Source: Rhizopus arrhizus (lineage: Eukaryota > Mucoromycota > Mucoromycetes > Mucorales > Rhizopodaceae). From it: 64,000 nt of DNA. Made by a program: the position numbers and the translations under genes. The notes beneath the pieces are model-generated. The model had not been told where the DNA came from and ran no database searches. It worked only from the letters and a program-made list of their open reading frames with translations. Location of the stretch: contig JAKZZE010000005.1 in the NCBI GenBank assembly GCA_024220505.1, positions 1,758,501-1,822,500 on the forward strand. Reading direction: 5' to 3'. Of this stretch, positions 20,925 through 36,232 are shown in pieces. Numbering within the stretch: position 1 is the stretch's first letter; every line of letters begins with the position of its first letter.

Positions 20925-23470
20925 TTAGTGATCGCCTATCATAAATTCTTTAGAATAGCCACTGTGAGGGGTAATATTTCTAATATATCATTCAGTTTTC
21001 ATTATCAACCATAAATCAAAACTTACTTGCTAAATGAGGCTCTACTATTTCCAAAATAACCAAGTCTATAAACACCTGGTTTCACGTGCTGATCTACGTG
21101 CCATTCAATTAATGCCTCAGACATACCAAGTAAAGAATGTTTGTACTGCCAATAAAATCTAAAAACACACACACACACATTTAGACATGAGACGGGCTGT
21201 AATGACATTGTTTATGGCTATAGATGTACCTTGTATCATAATCATTATCTGTTCTTATAATTTCCCATGTGTTATTGACCTTTCTTTCTACTGTCAAGAA
21301 TGTCTTGTTTAGCATTGGATCATTACGAGGATTACCAGCAACGAATAGAGCAGAAATAATTGGGTTTGATTGTCTATTGAAATAAGTAGAGGTAACATCA
21401 CGAAGAGTATCACCAAAAGATCTAAAAAGATGAGGCTGATCTGAGCGATAAGGAGGAGAAAAGTTAAAGGTACGGTTAGTAAAGTCTGGTAATATTTCTG
21501 ATTGAATAGAATGATTATTTGGATTAGCCATCATGAAAACAAGTTTTTCGAATGCTTCAATATAAGCTTGTAAAGTATGCGGTCCATAAGGAGTCTAATT
21601 GTAAAAGTTAATAAGTTAAAGTCATTTACATCTATATCCTCTTACCGAAGCACCTTCATATCTTTGATGCTGATATTCTTCGTAAGTTGCACAGTAAGAC
21701 TACAATATGGATTATGAATCATAAAGGATGACTTGAATTATTAATTTACCGCATAACCGTTAGCTGGACCAGAATGAATGACGATTGTATCTTGATCACC
21801 TAGTTGGTGATTAATGAGGGCTTGTTTAATAGCCCTTCTTAATCTTCTTCCACTCATAGTTGTAAACTCAGAAGGAACAGAATAAATAAATACGTGTCCC
21901 AGACGAAAGAGCTGAATGTCCAGTATCTCTGGTTGCCAAGTATGAGGAAAGATTGATATCTCTCCTGTATCAAGCAATATTGGTTTGGGTGATTGGCAGA
22001 GCACTTGCTGCTTTGTTGGTTTACGAACGATATCTTTGATGGTATCCCAAAAAAAAGTACCTCTTGTTGTATTCTGATAAAATCCATCCAGGGCTGGTCC
22101 ATCTGTCGTACCTGCGGCTATTAAGATGATGAGTGAATGATGTGTTTTGGAACTGACTGATTACCAAATGCATAACCCTACAAGTTATAAGTTAATGTGA
22201 GTTGATTGTTTGATGATATGATTACCATAGCTGGATAACAAGTATTCACTTTGTTACCATGTTTATAGCTCACAGTTGATTTCGTAATATCCCAATATAA
22301 CTGAGCATAATCCAATTGAGTCGTTGTCAGTGGAGTACCTTGATGATATAATTCTAATGCTTTATAAGCTTGATTCTGACCAATGATACGATTGGATTCA
22401 AGATCACTTATTTTCCAACCTGGTCCTCTTTAGGATTACTATTAGATTCTATGATACTCAACCTGTAATCATCCTATGCTTACCTCCCATGACATACAGA
22501 ACCTTCAGGGCATGCTGTATCTCGAGAACCATCACATGGTATATCTGTTCCTGTACAGAATGCACCCAACGTATTTGGACTCACATCACCTTCATTACTT
22601 TGAGCAAATGCTGCTATAAATGATGATTTATTCATTAATTTTTCTGCAAGATAAGCAGCATATCCTTTATTGTCTCCGTTGATTAGATGATTTGTGTTAT
22701 TCACTGATACACCATGTACAGGAAACCTAATCGTTCTGTTTAATTCATTAAGAAGAGAATGACTATAAAATATACCAGCTCACGAGTCCCATGTCATCAC
22801 CTTCTATATTCTTAAAACCCAAGACAGTCATCGTTTTATCTACGTTATGCTCATATTGTGATCTTTCTTCTGCTGGATTAAGTAAATAAGCATGAGGGGA
22901 TCGATTGATGTTTGTGTCCATTAATAATCCTTGAGAAATAGTAATTTTGCCTTCTTGAAGTTGTTGATGTGCATTCATAATAGATTGAACTATTCCATTC
23001 ACCATTGGTATCACTGTTTCTTCTATCCAACCAAGCACTGATATCTCATACATTGCTAATAAACGAAAAATTTAGCTTTCTACAAGTATAATTATAGCTT
23101 TCTTACTGTGTTGTAAGTATCCACCCATACCACTATGTGAATGTGTGGAGGATAACATCACATTTTGCTCGGTGTATAACTGTCCATAATGTTGTTGTAA
23201 TGTCTGTACTACTCTTTTCTTGATAATGCTATCTACAGATTGTGTATCCGTATTCACAAAGACCAATCTGGTACCATTATGTTCAATAATAAATGCTCTC
23301 GACCAAATTCTTTGTAAAATACCTTGAGCTGTCTGACCTTTTTTAGCGTATCCCATCAACATGATTTGTACAATAGGACCTGTTATATCACTTATGCCTG
23401 TACCGATACGATACATGTTCACTGGTAATAAAAAGCATATAAAAATAAAAAATAATAGTGTGAATCTCAT
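20925..23470 (-). CDS. Neutral/alkaline ceramidase
   Basis: Ten exons (23470-23107, 23055-22776, 22726-22484, 22427-22226, 22177-22165, 22117-21750, 21699-21646, 21594-21230, 21158-21027, 20979-20925) give 691 aa. The N-terminus is a signal peptide ending before YRIGTG; an upstream in-frame ATG at 23518 would add 16 residues. Family motifs are clear: SSTHSHSGMGGYLQH (zinc His), QSNEGDVSPNTLGAFC (nucleophilic Ser), DGPALDGF, VHSGPANGYASYCATYEEYQ, and a C-terminal beta-sandwich ending KNITPHSGYSKEF. It hydrolyses the amide bond of ceramide at neutral pH to sphingosine and fatty acid, acting extracellularly or in the secretory pathway. Exon 5 is only 13 nt. All junctions keep frame and conserved sequence. 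Confidence 0.95.
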
Positions 23471-23907
23471 TAAAAGTAGACTTGTTGAAAGAAAGGAGAA
23501 ATAAAGCTCAAAATGCATAATTTTTTTATATGGGGTTCAATCTCGTGACAGTGAACAAGGATTTTTTTTTTCAGAGAGTATTGTATACAGTTTTCTTTAC
23601 TTGATAAAATAGAGTGAGAGTGAGATAATTGCCTATCTATTTTGATTATCAAACAATAAATTACAATTTAACCAAGTTCAAATTGCTTAATTGCATATGT
23701 TTACTATTCTTTAATCTAACAAAACTAATTATTAAAATATTCCGCCTCCTTTTTTTATCTACCTTTTTCAAAACGTAGAAAAGGGGTAAAAAAAGAAGTT
23801 AGTCTTTACATCATACAATGTTCATCATTGTGAATAATTTGGTTATACAAATAGTGTGATACAAAAAAAAAGACATATTTTCTCAAAAATTTAGCATTTT
23901 ATTTTCA
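23471..23907. other. Intergenic, ceramidase promoter side
   Basis: No gene seen. Includes the alternative 5' extension of the ceramidase frame up to the ATG at 23518. Confidence 0.5.
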
Positions 23908-26293
<2,386 letters not shown>

Positions 26294-26405
26294 TTTTATT
26301 TATTCGCAGAATGTACTTTAAAGATCATTTAGCAAAGAATAATTTCTATTTACATTTTGGTTATTTTCAATACAATGCGAAAATACCCTCTTTATTTCTA
26401 AAAAG

Positions 26406-29221
26406 TTACATAAAGGTAGAACTCAATTGTGAGCTATGGACGAAATCGAGGCTACAAAGGCGATCGGAGCTTGCCACAGAAGAGATCTCGTCTACAAAGA
26501 CAAAGAACTGATGTTTCTTGTAATAACTGTGAGTAACTGCATCCAAGAAGCGAACAGAGTTCAGATCCTGTAGTTCAGCTGACCAAGGCTTTAAAATTTC
26601 AATCTTGTTATTACTTAAAGCTAAGGATATTTTAATGATAGCATTCTGGGCACTGTAAACATCATGGTTAGTAAACTCTGTTTATATTCTTCTATGCATA
26701 TTTTACGCTTCTGCTTGCTTCTGATTCTTCACAGTCTTTTTTATATGCGATATAAAATTGTATGGCAGGATAAATCTCCAGGATCCTTTCAGATTGATAT
26801 CTGAATTTAACTAATATGATTGTATTAGATATACACCAACATATGAACACTATACATACTTTTTCAATTTCATTACAAATATCGTCAATAATAGAAGGAC
26901 GATATATTATATTTGTGGCATCTGTTGTAATAAACCCGCCTGAATAATTTGGAAATACTTGCTCGGGTGGTAACATTCTTTCAACTGACAAATCTGGTAT
27001 ACCAAACTCCCATAACTGTGTGGAAGGCTCCTTCTTATGTCTTGTTAAGCTTTTTGAAAAAAGAGCATCGTTATACCTATCAAACTTTTTTCTCTTTTCA
27101 GTATCAAGTATACACCTAATTTGAATAATCAATTTTTTACCATCATGACGTGAGCTTTAGGGTTTATAATTGGTCTCAACTTGGTGATAGCTTCAATTAA
27201 CAATGTAGAGTTAACTGAATGACCATAAATGATGAACTTTGCTTCTGTTCTTAAACGCTCCAGCTATTGAAAAAAAAAAAAAGGAAGAGGGATCGTAAGT
27301 TGAACCTAAAACAATTTTTGATCTTTGTATTTACCTTTGGTGGAAAACGCAGGTGTTTTACAGCCTTTTCCCAAATAAGTGTTGTTTGATCACTTTCAGA
27401 CATAAGATCAAGAGATACTTGTTCTACGTCAATGTTCAGTTTTGGAGGGACATCGTCTACGAAAATAGCACATATTTGATGAAAATAGGGCAACAGACCG
27501 TTGTCGCGTGGAACATTTGGTAGCTTAGATAAATCATCCACCGAAACAAACACAATCACTTGCCTGGTATCGTTTGGATCATAAGCAATTCCTGCCTAAA
27601 CAAAAAATATTATTTTTTCTATTCCAATTCTTTTTCCATTTCTCTTACTATTTCATTCACATGCAAATAACTTTTCAATTTGCTAATATTCACCAATGGC
27701 CCTGTCAAAACAACATCCATTAAACTGATTTGTCTACCATCGATGATGTCGTTTACAAGATTTAGTGGAACAAACGATACAATATGAAGATAATTGGGTT
27801 GCTTGGCTTGTGCAGTAATCAGCTTTCTATGTGGGTGTAGGTGTAAATACGTGCTTTTTAAAAAGAAATCACTCATACATTAAAAAAGAACGACTTACTC
27901 AATTTGATCTTTGTGAAAGCATTTTTGATTGCCTTTTAATGTAATTGGCGACACGGGGTTATTTCCTTTACATAAAATCACGCTTAAAGATAATGGTGTA
28001 GGCTGTTTCATTTCCTGAATACTGTTGCTTGGTTTTGGCTTCTTTTCCAAACGGAGCCTGGGATCTCTTGATTCACTTAATCTTTTCAACAGTACTGGTT
28101 CACGCCTAGGATCTACCGGTCTTTTGAGGACTTGGGCTGGCTGTTCTTTTTGCAATATTTGTGTTGGTAAACTAGGGGCTGGCTGTTGTCGATAAAGAGA
28201 TTTTAGTGACTGAATATTAGATGTGAATTGCTGTTCTGGGTGATGATTAGGTGCAGGATATTTAGAAGCAAGTGGTTTAAACTTTGGAAAGGCTGCGGGT
28301 AGTAATCGTTGAGGTTGGCTAGGCAAAGCAGTTGTCTGGGTCGGCTGCACTGTATACTTTGGAAGCAGCGGCTGAGGAGTTAAGGTTCCAGATGTTAACC
28401 CAGGCTGTTTAGGTTGATTTGGCATTGATTGAATAGCTGTACTTTCCTTTGAAGTCTGAGTTTCTTTTACATTCTTTATGACAGAACCAGCAGTAAAGTG
28501 TGGATTGTTTGCTATAAAAAAATACATAAACACATTACAATCACTGATAAAACAATTCGCGGTAATCTATTATTTTGTTTACCCGAGATTGGATTTTGAT
28601 GTTGATGATGTTGCTGCTGCTGCTGCTGCTGTTGTTGTTTTTGTTGCTGCTGCTGTTGCTGCTGCTGTTGTTGCTGCTGCTGTTGTTGCTGCTGCTGTTG
28701 ATCTATGTTAGTGCCTTTGATTGAATCATTTACAGACGTGCTTTCAGAATCTTTAGTGTCTTGAACGGTATTACTACTATTGTCACCAGCAATAGTTCCT
28801 GAATTTGAAGATATATTTACAGTGGATGTTTCGATAGTTGTTTTCTTTTGCAATTGTCTGTTTTTTTTATTCCTGTGTCTTCTTTGCCTTGTTTTCTTAT
28901 CACTTTTAATTTTTCTTTCAAATGCAGCCAACACGTCTGGACAGTCCAAATTACCTTCAGGTTCCCATGTGTTGTATCTAGACAAAAAAGAAAGTGGTTA
29001 TTTGAAGAAGCCATGTTTAAGGTTGCACAAAGCATAATACTCTATTGATAAAATAGTTTTAGCATTTAAAAATGTATGCTTTAAAGAGATCTATTATACC
29101 ACGATTCATCGTAGTTTTTCCATTTTATGAGGTACTCGTTAGTTCCATTTGTTGAAGTTTTTTTATCTAGAATGGCCTCCACTTCATAGTAGCTGGCTTC
29201 GTCATCTGTTTCTTGTTGCAT
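26406..29221 (-). CDS. Chromodomain protein with polyglutamine tract
   Basis: Nine exons (29221-29103, 28977-28583, 28511-27899, 27853-27649, 27595-27335, 27263-27141, 27093-26860, 26810-26707, 26652-26406) join to 766 aa. A chromodomain at ~10-65 reads YYEVEAILDKK...[33 protein letters not shown], so it probably binds methylated H3. Then come a basic stretch, a Ser/Thr-rich linker, a polyQ tract (28611-28700), a Pro/Gln-rich region, and a 400-residue C-terminal part with blocks such as VIVFVSVDDL, KFIIYGHSV and HQFFVFVDEIS that I do not recognise. The layout (N-terminal chromodomain, long linker, large folded C-terminus) recalls Chp1-like silencing proteins, but that is only an analogy. The chromodomain intron needs a GTGGTA donor; an unseen upstream exon is possible, since an acceptor-like CTTTTTTCTAG precedes the ATG. 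Confidence 0.72.
28611..28700. repeat. CAG/CAA repeat coding polyglutamine
   Basis: A run of CTG/TTG triplets (CAG/CAA on the coding minus strand) encodes about 29 Gln, interrupted by one Lys, in the chromodomain gene. The mixed CAG/CAA composition tends to limit slippage. Confidence 0.95.
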
Positions 29222-31172
29222 GTTTCTAGTTTTTGTTCTCTTTAATCTAGAAAAAAGGTGCTGTTTAAAAACTACACTGAAAAGAAAAATTGTGTTCTAC
29301 AGCCGGCCCCTAAAATACAAGCACTTTTCAGCTGGGTCGAATTAATTTCAACTGGACGATTTTCGATCCATTTTTTTTAATCTTACTACATAGCAAAAGT
29401 ATCGCAACGTTAACCTCCTACTTTATATCAGAATAGTGTTCAACCTACTGAAAGCTAAAGTAGGATACCAGACTACCCTAATTTCCTATTTTCTTGTAAA
29501 ATTATTGAAATTTAATCGCTTTTATTTTTCAAAAAGGAACATATTCCGTCCATGGAATCTTCATGACAAAGTTGTGTGTCCCAGAAATAGAAACAGTGAG
29601 TTTCAGCGCCAATAAATGAAAAATATACCATATTTACTTTACTAAATACTTATCCATATGTGATTACTCGGATCATATAGTATCGCTACTGTCCTCATCA
29701 GCGTTGTGTAAGTAGCTGTTGTAATTGGTTGTTTCAAGTCTACAGCAAAAAAAAAAAAAAAAAAAAAAAATCAAAAAGGAAAATTTACACTTGTATCTGG
29801 TTATTTATATCCTTTCACTCTGATCTTTGACCTCTTTAACTTCTTTTATGTCCTTTCATAACGACTACGCTTGGTCTTTAACATGTTACAACCATAACGA
29901 GTTGAGGATTGATAAATGCTACCGTGTAATTATATGACAATGATGCCTCCAAGCTGATCTATGAAAGACCAATTTAACTTTGTTAGTGGAAGGAAAGATT
30001 TTGAGAGTAGTTGTTTTGAAAAGGATCGTTTAGACATTGATTATTATGTTGTAGCAAAATACGCTAAACCTGAGCAAAGCATTTTAGTTATCCAGTTAAT
30101 AAAGTAATCAATTGCTTCATTCAAATAACAATCGGATATATAAACGAAAAGAAGATATAATACACACAACAAGATTCAACAATTATATACATTCTCAAAT
30201 GTTTTTGCAGTGCTTAATTATTTAACTTGCATTTTTGCAGAAAAATAAACATACAAATATGAACAACGGGACGAACAATTGAAAATATGTATTTTAAGGT
30301 GTATTGCACACTGAGGACATATCATAGGTGCAATTAGGTGATGAAGGTTTGCTACTATCCTGGTACAAATGCGAAATATCTTCAATCATATCATCACGCC
30401 AAGCAATCGTTTTTTTTTTTTTTTTTTTTTTTTTTTTTCATTTCTTTATAAACAACCTTCAATTCTTCAGATGTAATTGGGGCATGGTTAGTAAGTACAT
30501 GTGTTCTGTTGTCTACCAACCTTAAATTTTCGAATCGCAATTTTGCATTATGAAAAAGAATAACAAATACGGCAAGTGTCTCTTCGTATTTCGTCTTTGA
30601 AGCAAGTTCATTCAGTACTCTTCGTGTATTCTTATAGACCTTCATAATATCTCTTTTTATCTTTTCATACTTGCATAATGCTCCCAAAATTTGTCATTGG
30701 TTCTAATAAACCATCATCAAAATCAATTCCATCAAAAAGAGGCCCGTTTGTGAACTTTGGATTTCAAATCATTTTGTAAATAGCGATAAACTTGTGATTG
30801 TTTTTAGGGAAACACAGCATAAGCCATCGTTTGACGGAGAAGAGGTCAATACCACTATCTTTGATCCAGGCATAATTGGTATCTCGTTTAATAAATCTAA
30901 CTTGCCTTTGCAGAGAAGAAACGGAAGCTGGCACGAAGACAGAAAAATAGAGATGCCTGAATTGAATCTCATACGGAGCATTATTTTGTATTCATTCCTG
31001 ATGCTATTTTGCCTTACACATGGAATTCAAGATGATTGACGCTTTCGAATGTAAAGCGAAATAGCAAATTTGACTAAAGACCTGTTACCAATGATTTTTG
31101 TATTATAGAACAGTTTTTATTATGCAAATGTACAATATGAATATATATGCGTATATATATTTTATAAAATGT
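29222..31172. other. 1.95-kb region with weak coding remnants, no confident gene
   Basis: Two A/T tracts (29747-29770, 30410-30438) occur here. On the minus strand, 30687-30425 reads as protein-like sequence (KYEKIKRDIMKVYKNTRRVLNEL, NAKLRFENLRLVDNRTHVL), and further 5' GPLFDGIDFDDGLLEPMTNFG (about 30670-30750) lies in another frame. They may be exons of one unrecognised or decayed gene, but the C-terminal side runs into the T29 tract and no start was found. On the + strand 30794-31039 is open without motifs. Confidence 0.4.
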
Positions 31173-34100
31173 CTAATTTTTCTTTAAAGTTCGCTGCTTT
31201 TCAGCATGCTCAACCAGCTTCTTTTCAACAAACATACCCTATAAACAGTAATATAAATTTTTTTTTTTTTTACATGTTAAAAATTCTATAAATTTACCTT
31301 TCTCTTTCTAACCATATCCATGTATTTTCTTGCCAAATTTTCCTTGTCTGCTTTTTCACCCAAATCTTCAAGCTCTTCCTCTGTGGTAGGAACCCAGAAA
31401 GGATCCTCATCCAACATTTCAAATCCACTAAAGACAAGTTGAGGACTGGCCGCACCAGAGGTTCTTTTACGGATTTCTAAAATACACAAACAATTGAGTG
31501 TCTGAGGGATATCATTGCTTTTACTTGTTACCATCAGGGAAACCAAAACTTTCAACCACAGGCAACAATGCATGAATTTGCCAAAAGTGGGTACCATCCT
31601 TCAAATCCTCTGATACAATTCTTCCTTTACGTCTTGAGATAACAGCATAAACTCGACCAAGGACTTCTGCCGTAGCTTGAATGTCACACGTATACATGGC
31701 CAACAACAAACGAGGAGACCAATCAAGGAAACCTTGCTTGCAAGCTTCCTTTGTAGCAGCAATGACTTGTCCTTGAATGGTATGTAATCTAGAACGTACT
31801 GTATGTTTTTTAGTTTCTATTCTTTTTTTTTTATAGATCTCATGAAATTACCATCGACTGGTTCACCATCTCCATTGGCAGATTCATCCGGATGAATATC
31901 CACCGCTTGAACAATATAACAAACACCAGTCACAGGCTCAGCACACAGAGGACCTGTAAGGGTACTCAGTTGAAAACCTGTATGAATGTGGAAATCGACA
32001 TCCAATATAGAAAGTGCCTTTTCATTTTCTTCGACCTTGATGACTTCATCCGCATGATCGCCTGATACTTCTGAACTTTTTGTCGAATCTACTTCAAAAA
32101 ACGACTTTCGGACGTATCCAGGGATACGATTCACCAGCAGGTTTGATCCCACACGACGAGGACCAAACGCCCAGATTTGATCTACGATACCATCCCAGTA
32201 TTGGGCAAAGGGACCCCCTTCCTTTTTGGCCAGGGCAAATTCTTTTTCGAGTGCTTCTCGAAGTTCTTTTGCGGAAAGGAATTTATTGGTAACAACCGTG
32301 CTTCCATCACCCGTCTCTTGCAAAGTATCCTGTACTTCACTATCCTCATTTTCCATATTTCTCTTGACCAGTTTTTCTTCAACAATGGCCTTGATTGAAG
32401 CAGTATGCTCCAATAAGAACTCAGTAATTCGAGAAGGTAAAGGAATCGTTTGGACTTGTAAAGTAAGGTGCTTGGAGCTAATCTTGATCTCCACCTTGCC
32501 TCTTGGAGCCACCAGACCCTCCTTTTCTTTATTCACAGGTAATTCACCACGAACGATACTCTCTCGGAAAGGAACGATTGGATCAGACACATGGATTTCA
32601 ATCTTTGCAAATCGTTCCTTCAGATCACGCAAACATCTTTCTAAATGAAGTTCACCAGCCGTCAGTATGACATGCTCACCGGTTTCTTGTAACATGACTT
32701 CCACACAGGGATCGGCCTGGTTTAAAAGACGGAGGCCCTCGACGAGTTTATCCATTTCAGTAGGATCTTCAGGTTCCAGAGCAACACGTACAATAGGCGA
32801 ACTCTCCATCTTTACACCCGCCATATTCTTCACGTCGTTCAGCGAGCTGGCCAACATGCCATTCTTGAGAATATGGCCCTCTAATCCACCAATACCAAAC
32901 ACATTACCAGCGCACACTTCATCCAGCGACTCCAGGTCACGTCCCATGATGAGGTAAAGACTGTCGACAGTGATCTCAGAGACATGCTTGCTTGGGTTCT
33001 TTGGGTCATACTTGGGTCCCAACACGTACAGTTTCTGACCCACGCGAATCTTACCGCTATACAGACGTGCGAATCCAATGATTCTCTCACCCTTGCGTTC
33101 TTTCATTTCTTGAATCTCCAATGCTTCTGCTTCCTCTGCCAAGGCAGAGATCTGTTCGGCATCCAGCGGAATGCCTTCACCCGTTTGATCCAAGAGGGCA
33201 TGGGCAGCTCGCAAGTCGCGCTGTCGTCTTCCTCGTTCACGCATCTCTTCTGCCGTCATCTGTTTACGACGGTTCTCGGGCAAGAGATCGGTGGGTACTG
33301 CAAACATTTTACTGACGTAGGCAACTGCAGGGGCTTGATCGGATAGATCACAGTCATACAGTGCCTTTTCAGTATCACTGGTAGGTTCGATGGCTTCATT
33401 GCGTTTGAAGTGAAGATGTGGATATATCATTCTTGGTATACGAATACGTTGTGCATCCTTTGGAGGTGGCAGTTGTCCGATGATGGCCAATAAGACACAG
33501 GTCGAGAGAGGAAGCCACTGTGCAAAGATGGCTGATAATAGAATTTGAGGATCACGAGAACGCATGTCCCTCGGCAAGACTTTGATCTTTAATGCATTGA
33601 CGATTTTTTCAACGCGTTCTCTATCACTAATTTCAATGTGCATCAGAGTGATATCCACAGATTGTTTCATCAACTTACGGTTCAACAATCACACTGCCAT
33701 ACACAGCCCAAATGTTTTCCAACACAAACTGAACAAACATTGGTTTCATATTTCTACCTTTCAAATGCTTTGGTAGCAAGACGCGTTTAGCCTTTGGGTC
33801 AAAGTAATATTCTCCCCACAGACACTTTTGTAATACTTGTTCCTTGAATCCAAGTTTTTTTGTATAAAACGCAGCAAATTGTTGAATTCTATGCACATGG
33901 ATCTTTTCAGTTCCCAACGTTCTTTCTCCCTTTTTTTTATATATACCTAAATGCCCAACCGTCCACAGCACTTGCAAAAATAACGTTTCCCTTTGCAGGA
34001 TCAAAATAAATGTCTGAATCATCGCGTTCTTCCATACTCCAATCATAAATCTTATTCGCATCAAATTCTTCTTCTTCCTGACTTTTCTGCTTCTTTTCCG

Positions 34101-34817
34101 CAGCCAATTTTGTAGCTTCTTCTTCCATCAAATCACCTGTAAAGAATGTGGCCATGATGGCGTTTGCTTGTTCAAGAATTTTGTTGATGTGAAGATAGGC
34201 TTCATGAGGTGTCATTTTCAATTCTACAATCAGTCGATCCATCTTGTTAAAAACCAGTATCGGTCGTACTTTATCTATCCATGCTTGACGTAATACGGAT
34301 ATGGTCTAGTCAGAGCATCAGCCTCTTTTTTCCTGCTTCCCAAAGGACCCTTACCTGGGTACAAACACCTTCAACAACATCAATCAGCACCAAACCACCA
34401 TCACACAAACGTGATGCTGTGGATACTTCGGATGAAAAATCAACGTGACCAGGTGAATCGATCAAGTTGATCAAATATTCACTTTCCATCGTCTTTCCCT
34501 CTGACGTACACTTTCTTGTTAGCCCTTCTCTTTATATGCATACACTTCCTGGTCTTACCTTCAGCAGGCTTGACGAGTTTAAAGTAAAGACTGATTGCAC
34601 TTGATTCCATAGTGATCCCTCTCTCTTGTTCGTCCTCTCGAGAGTCGAGATATCTTACTTTACCTGCCATCTTTGAAGATATAATACCATTTGTGGCTAG
34701 CAGTGAATCGGATAATGTCGTTTTACCGTGATCGACATGAGCAAGGATACAAATATTTCTGATATTTTTTGTATTATGCTGAAGTGTTGCAAGCTGTACT
34801 GGTGTTATGGCTGGCAT
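31173..34817 (-). CDS. EFL1: Ribosome-assembly GTPase EFL1/Ria1 (elongation factor-like 1)
   Basis: Eight exons (34817-34559, 34500-34355, 34305-33947, 33888-33679, 33626-31852, 31798-31532, 31476-31298, 31238-31173) give 1086 aa, normal for EFL1. GTPase motifs: [10 protein letters not shown] (G1), ERGITM (G2), DSPGHVDF (G3), NKMD (G4). An acidic/basic insertion ([21 protein letters not shown]) typical of EFL1 interrupts the G region, distinguishing it from eEF2. Domains II-V follow, ending [20 protein letters not shown] as in EFL1 orthologues. With SBDS/Sdo1 it releases eIF6/Tif6 from late 60S subunits in the cytoplasm. An upstream in-frame ATG at 34895 adds a Phe-rich stretch coded by a T-tract; 34817 (MPAITPVQ) is preferred. 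Confidence 0.95.
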
Positions 34818-35313
34818 AAAATAAAATAATTCAAAGAAAAAAAATAAAAAATAAAAAAAAAAACTTGGGCGGTAGGTCATAAAAGCCACAGACACCGCAG
34901 CATGAAGAAGAGAGTAGCTGCGGTCTATCTGTAAAAAAGATTGAAAATTAAGGTGTATAAGCTAAAGTTGCAATTGCACTCCTCCAATGAGGATCAAAAT
35001 AGAATTTTATAAAAAAAAAGTGAAAGCAGGATGAATAGTGTTATCAAACGACGCCTTTTTTTTTTTTTAATAAAGAGTATTCTGATTTCATTTACAATAA
35101 CAAATTTTATTATCTTGTAAACAAAATAAAAGCTGAATAAATTCAATTTATGAAGGTGTTAGGATCTTGTGGGTGTAAAGAGCTGAGCGTATCTGGCTTG
35201 AAGCATCTGATGCCTTATCTTGATTGAATGAACAAGTTTACAGTATTCTGCATCAAACTGTAAATCATCTAATATTCATAGATTAATTAGATTAAAGTAA
35301 GTCCATGACTTGT
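34818..35313. other. Intergenic between EFL1 and F-box genes
   Basis: AT-rich, no supported gene. It carries the EFL1 promoter and the 3' end of the F-box gene. Confidence 0.6.
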
Positions 35314-36232
35314 TTATGTAATACTTGTAGAAACAATAAAGTCCGAAATACCATAGACTGTTTCAATGTATTTTTTAGCTAAACCCGATATTAATTCAAA
35401 GTTTTGACTTAGAGATATTTCTGGATTCAGTGAATTATCTGAACGCAGTAATTTTTGATTTTCTAAGGGACCTGGAATCATGTCTGATTTTCCTGTAATA
35501 AATTCTATCCATCTAATGTACCAATCCTTTTCTACGATATAATCAAGTGAATTTCCAGATTGAATTCTATAAAGATTCCATTCAATCTCTCTTCGACCTT
35601 TAATAATACTATTATCGAGATTAGTTTCTTTGGATAATGACATGAAACGTTGAAATAGATGGTGTATCATGTATTGTTCTGATTGTATGCCAATGTTATT
35701 GACATGATTTAAATTAATCTATAATAAAATGAATATAAAATAAAGAATCAATGAACCCAGTTACTATTTTTGAACAAGAATGACACCACAAGTCTAGTCC
35801 ACTGAATGAAGATAATGTCAGCAGGATTGAATGCTGCTGCTGTGTACAGTGATTGATCAAAGATAAATCCTTTTCACCAAAGAACTGACAGGAAGGATGT
35901 AGACAGAGTACGATAGCAGGATAATGATTTGTTCTCGAATGATCAACAAAGGACCAAAACTGTCTTTTCTTTTCATCAACACAGTCAAAGAGATAATGAC
36001 CAAGATGAGGACACATGTCTTTTATATTTCCAGATTCATACAGTTCCTTCCAACTAAAACGAGGATCACGGTAGGCAATACCTCTCGATTTGCAAAGGTC
36101 TTTCCAAAATTCATCTTGTTTTGATTTCAAATAGATTTCTAGACTACATTCAAAAAGTGTATTCAAGTCTTGATTATCAAGAAGAGAAATGATTTTTAAT
36201 ATCAATTCATGAGGAAGATCACCTAAAAACAT
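35314..36232 (-). CDS. F-box protein with zf-UBP-like finger and DUSP-like segment
   Basis: Two exons, 36232-35765 and 35718-35314, give 290 aa. Residues 1-45 form an F-box (LGDLPHELILKIISLLDNQDLNTLFECS), expected to bind Skp1 in an SCF ligase. Residues ~75-157 resemble a UBP-type zinc finger: CPHL, CLHPSCQFFG, INHC...QQHSILLTLSSFSGLDLWCHSC. After the intron, a segment with KDWYIRWIEFITG and PGPLENQKLL looks like the DUSP domain of ubiquitin-specific proteases. No protease Cys/His boxes exist. An SCF adaptor that reads ubiquitin ends or USP-type partners is plausible but inferred. The C-terminal stop was taken at the first in-frame TAA; a further exon is not excluded. Confidence 0.75.

Noticed and set aside
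28478..28711. Forward ORF rich in Ala/Val opposite the CAG repeat
   Set aside because: Composition artefact of the polyQ-coding repeat read on the other strand.
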